Assembly (NCBI GenBank): GCA_937902055.1
Contig: CALGUJ010000345.1
Location: forward strand, 1-7,284
DNA length: 7,284 bases
Source of the DNA: an uncultured Pelolinea sp.
Lineage (GTDB): Bacteria > Chloroflexota > Anaerolineae > Anaerolineales > Anaerolineaceae
Reading direction: 5' to 3'
Under the pieces are notes generated by a model that had not been told where the DNA came from, searched no databases, and was given only the letters and a program-made list of their open reading frames with translations. A program made the translations under genes and the position numbers. Numbering within the stretch: position 1 is the first letter of the stretch; every line of letters begins with the position of its first letter. Below are positions 5,602 to 7,284 of this stretch, piece after piece.

Positions 5602-6021
5602 CTACAGACCTTTGGCGGTGACCTGATACTGGAAGTCGTAGCCGGCGGCTTTAGCCAGCGCTTCGACCTTGCCGCGCACGGTTTTAAAGTCAAACTGGTA
5701 CTGATATTTCTTTCCGAACTGGTCGGCTTGCTGCTCGATCAGGCTCTCCAATTGGCCGCCTTTGCCGGTTTTAAAGCTCTCAGTTTTAAAACTCATGCCG
5801 GCATTCTCCATGCCGGAGGAGCTTTCCTTTAACATTTCGGTGAATTTGACAATTTTGGCGTCGTCATCCACGCGGAATTTGGCCTGGTAGGTGAGCTTTT
5901 CTTTGGAGAGGAACGCTTTGCGTTCCGCCACCACGAAGTTGATTTCCCCGGAACCCTTTTTCTCCTTGAACTCCGCGGGAATGGTCCTCGCGTAATCCCT
6001 AATCTGATCGACTAAAGCCAT
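5602..6021 (-). CDS. Hypothetical protein, 139 residues
   Basis: I do not recognise the family. The reading frame is credible: on the minus strand a full Shine-Dalgarno AGGAGG (plus-strand positions 6026-6031) lies 4 nt before the ATG, and a good terminator follows the stop. The protein has no signal peptide or membrane segment and looks cytosolic. It contains about 19 lysines and no cysteine, histidine or tryptophan. The start (MALVDQIRDYARTIPAEF, 1-18) looks helical. A probable beta-rich stretch follows (about 26-60, including INFVVAERKAFLSKEKLTYQAKF split around residue 38), then a Ser/Gly/Lys-rich section (about 66-88). A helix with QLESLIEQQADQF (90-102) and a closing strand-helix-strand portion ending YDFQYQVTAKGL (128-139) complete it. 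It lies divergent to the lipoprotein gene and convergent to the ATPase, so the neighbours give no firm hint of function. Confidence 0.8.
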   Translation of the reverse strand: MALVDQIRDYARTIPAEFKEKKGSGEINFVVAERKAFLSKEKLTYQAKFRVDDDAKIVKFTEMLKESSSGMENAGMSFKTESFKTGKGGQLESLIEQQADQFGKKYQYQFDFKTVRGKVEALAKAAGYDFQYQVTAKGL

Positions 6022-6166
6022 ATTTCCTCCTGGATTTGAAATTGTGATGAATAGTAAGTAGATATATTTTACAACAGGATATAACGAAGTACTTAGGGCC
6101 GATTCTAACGGATCGTTAACTCACGTTCAATGGAATTATTGTTAATGTTAAATCCGGGAGAAAAAA
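6022..6166. other. Divergent intergenic spacer
   Basis: This 145-bp, AT-rich spacer must hold the promoters of both the minus-strand 139-residue gene and the plus-strand lipoprotein gene. It contains the inverted repeat TAACG-gat-CGTTA (6106-6118) and a further TAACG half-site at 6082-6086. Hexamer matches such as TAAAAT on the minus strand (6066-6071) and TTAAAT on the plus strand (6148-6153) lack a convincing partner, so I do not assign a promoter. The plus-strand match would also start transcription at the ribosome-binding site. Confidence 0.45.
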
Positions 6167-7284
6167 ATGATTCGGAAAATCCTACCTTTAGGAATTTTGG
6201 CGGCGATAGTTATAAGCGCCTGCCAGCCGGCGGCATTGAGCGCGGCCAATTTTTCAAGCGCCACGTATACACCTGCCACGATAAAAACAGAACTTTCACC
6301 AACGTTGACGACGCAGCCGGCCCCGGTTGGATGGAAAAACGAGGTCGTCGCGGAAGGGTTGGAAGTCCCGTGGAGCATCATCTTTACCAGCACGGAGCGC
6401 ATGCTGGTTTCCGAGCGGCCCGGGCGCATCCGCGAGATCGTGGACGGCGAACTCAACCCGAAGGCGCTTTACTCATTTCCCGATGTGGTCAACATCGAAG
6501 AGAGCGGGCTGATGGGATTGGCGGTGGACCCCAATTACGATGCAAACCGGCTCATTTATGCCTGCTACACCAGCCAGGATCAGTCCGGCATGTTCAACCG
6601 CGTTGTGCGCATGGTCGACGCCGGGAACGAGATCCGCCCAGACTCAGTCGTGGTGGACAATATTCCTTCGGCGAAATATCATGCCGGCTGCCGGCTGGCG
6701 TTCGGCCCGGATGGCAAACTCTACATTACCAGCGGCGACGCGCGCCAGCCGCAGGCCGCGCAGGGTTTGAACAGCCTGGCGGGCAAGATCCTGCGCGTCA
6801 ATGCTGATGGCAGCATCCCGCAAGACAACCCCTTCAGCGGCTCGCCGGTGTATTCTTACGGCCACCGCAACCCGCAGGGCATCACCTGGGATGCCGCGAC
6901 CGGCGTTTTCTACGAGAGCGAGCATGGCCCGTCGGGGAACGACGGACCCGCTGGCGGTGACGAGATCAACCACATTGAAGCCGGCAACAATTACGGGTGG
7001 CCGCTGGTTTCGCACGACGAAAGCCTGACGGGTACGCAGAGCCCGTTGATGCAATTCACTCCAGCCATCGCCCCGGCTGCCATCCTCTTCTATTCTTCCG
7101 GGATATTGCCGATGTTCCAGGGCAAGCTGCTACTGGGCGCCCTGCGCGGCGAAGGCCTGGCGCTGATCAGCCTGGCGGCCAATGACCCGAACACGATCGA
7201 GAAAGTGGAGTGGCTGATCGAGGACGTCGGGCGGGTGCGGGAAGTGACCGCGGGGCCGGACGGGACAATCTACTTCAGCACCAG
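6167..7284 (+). CDS. PQQ-type glucose/sorbosone dehydrogenase-family lipoprotein (3' partial)
   Basis: The frame is open from the ATG at 6167 to the window edge: 372 codons plus two bases. GGGAG (6156-6160) lies 6 nt upstream. The N-terminus is a lipoprotein signal: Lys/Arg at 3-4, a hydrophobic core (5-16) and lipobox ISAC with lipidated Cys19. A Thr/Ser/Pro-rich linker follows to about residue 54, so the domain is displayed outside the membrane. The beta-propeller of the GSDH family follows: GLEVPWS (64-70), SERPGRIREI (82-91), GLMGLAVDPNYD (114-125), YHAGCRLAFGPDGKLY (171-186), AGKILRVNADG (205-215), YGHRNPQG (231-238), SEHGP (251-255), GGDEIN (263-268) and NNYGWP (274-279). His172 fits the position of the catalytic base in PQQ glucose dehydrogenases. 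The likely role is PQQ-dependent oxidation of a sugar or aldose, but many family members lack a known substrate. Probably only a few tens of residues are missing. Confidence 0.93.
   Translation, partial: MIRKILPLGILAAIVISACQPAALSAANFSSATYTPATIKTELSPTLTTQPAPVGWKNEVVAEGLEVPWSIIFTSTERMLVSERPGRIREIVDGELNPKALYSFPDVVNIEESGLMGLAVDPNYDANRLIYACYTSQDQSGMFNRVVRMVDAGNEIRPDSVVVDNIPSAKYHAGCRLAFGPDGKLYITSGDARQPQAAQGLNSLAGKILRVNADGSIPQDNPFSGSPVYSYGHRNPQGITWDAATGVFYESEHGPSGNDGPAGGDEINHIEAGNNYGWPLVSHDESLTGTQSPLMQFTPAIAPAAILFYSSGILPMFQGKLLLGALRGEGLALISLAANDPNTIEKVEWLIEDVGRVREVTAGPDGTIYFST

Noticed and set aside
6130..6807. A 225-codon plus-strand frame beginning before the lipoprotein gene
   Set aside because: It overlaps the lipoprotein in another frame, has a low-complexity Arg/Gly-rich translation with no family motifs, and lacks a good ribosome-binding site. 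The frame starting at 6167 shows a full signal peptide and GSDH motifs.

Overview
The window looks like a stretch of bacterial chromosome with moderately high GC, from an organism I would tentatively place in the Chloroflexota (Anaerolineae-like). That placement is an inference. It rests on the gene styles, a lipoprotein suited to a single-membrane cell, and intergenic repeats of the types TGTCATCCTGA...GAAGGATCTC and GGCGGGTAT...ACCCGCC, which I associate from memory with that phylum. No phage, transposase, CRISPR array, tRNA or rRNA was seen.

Layout. Positions 1-283 are non-coding: degenerate short repeats, then two candidate promoters, a tandem 13-bp repeat and a 10-bp palindrome leading into guaB (284-1765, IMP dehydrogenase). 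Positions 1766-2154 are a repeat-rich intergenic region: an element of about 300 bp bounded by imperfect inverted arms and carrying hairpin units. Next comes cdd (2155-2568, cytidine deaminase), which has its own promoter and a strong intrinsic terminator. From 2651 to 5590 lies a self-contained cassette: a sigma70-type promoter, a perfect 28-bp palindromic operator, an ArsR/SmtB repressor (2711-3016), a P2-type cation ATPase (3049-5538) and a terminator that can serve both strands. Converging on that terminator is a minus-strand gene for a 139-residue protein that I do not recognise (5602-6021). A 145-bp divergent spacer separates it from a lipoprotein of the glucose/sorbosone dehydrogenase (PQQ-type beta-propeller) family (6167 onward), which runs off the right edge.

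How the parts work together. guaB and cdd both belong to nucleotide metabolism (GTP synthesis and pyrimidine salvage) but have separate promoters. The arsR-ATPase pair reads as a metal-responsive efflux operon: the repressor should sit on the palindrome, release it when it binds metal, and so turn on itself and the pump. The point of interest is the mismatch in the pairing. Metal-sensing ArsR/SmtB repressors usually control P1B heavy-metal pumps, CDF exporters or small binding proteins. Here the pump has the P2 (Ca2+-ATPase-like) architecture, with His and Cys at two M6 positions that correspond to Ca2+ ligands in SERCA. The sensor keeps three of the four ligands of the CzrA-type alpha-5 zinc site. 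Together these suggest a P2 ATPase adapted to a transition metal, but the substrate cannot be read from sequence alone.
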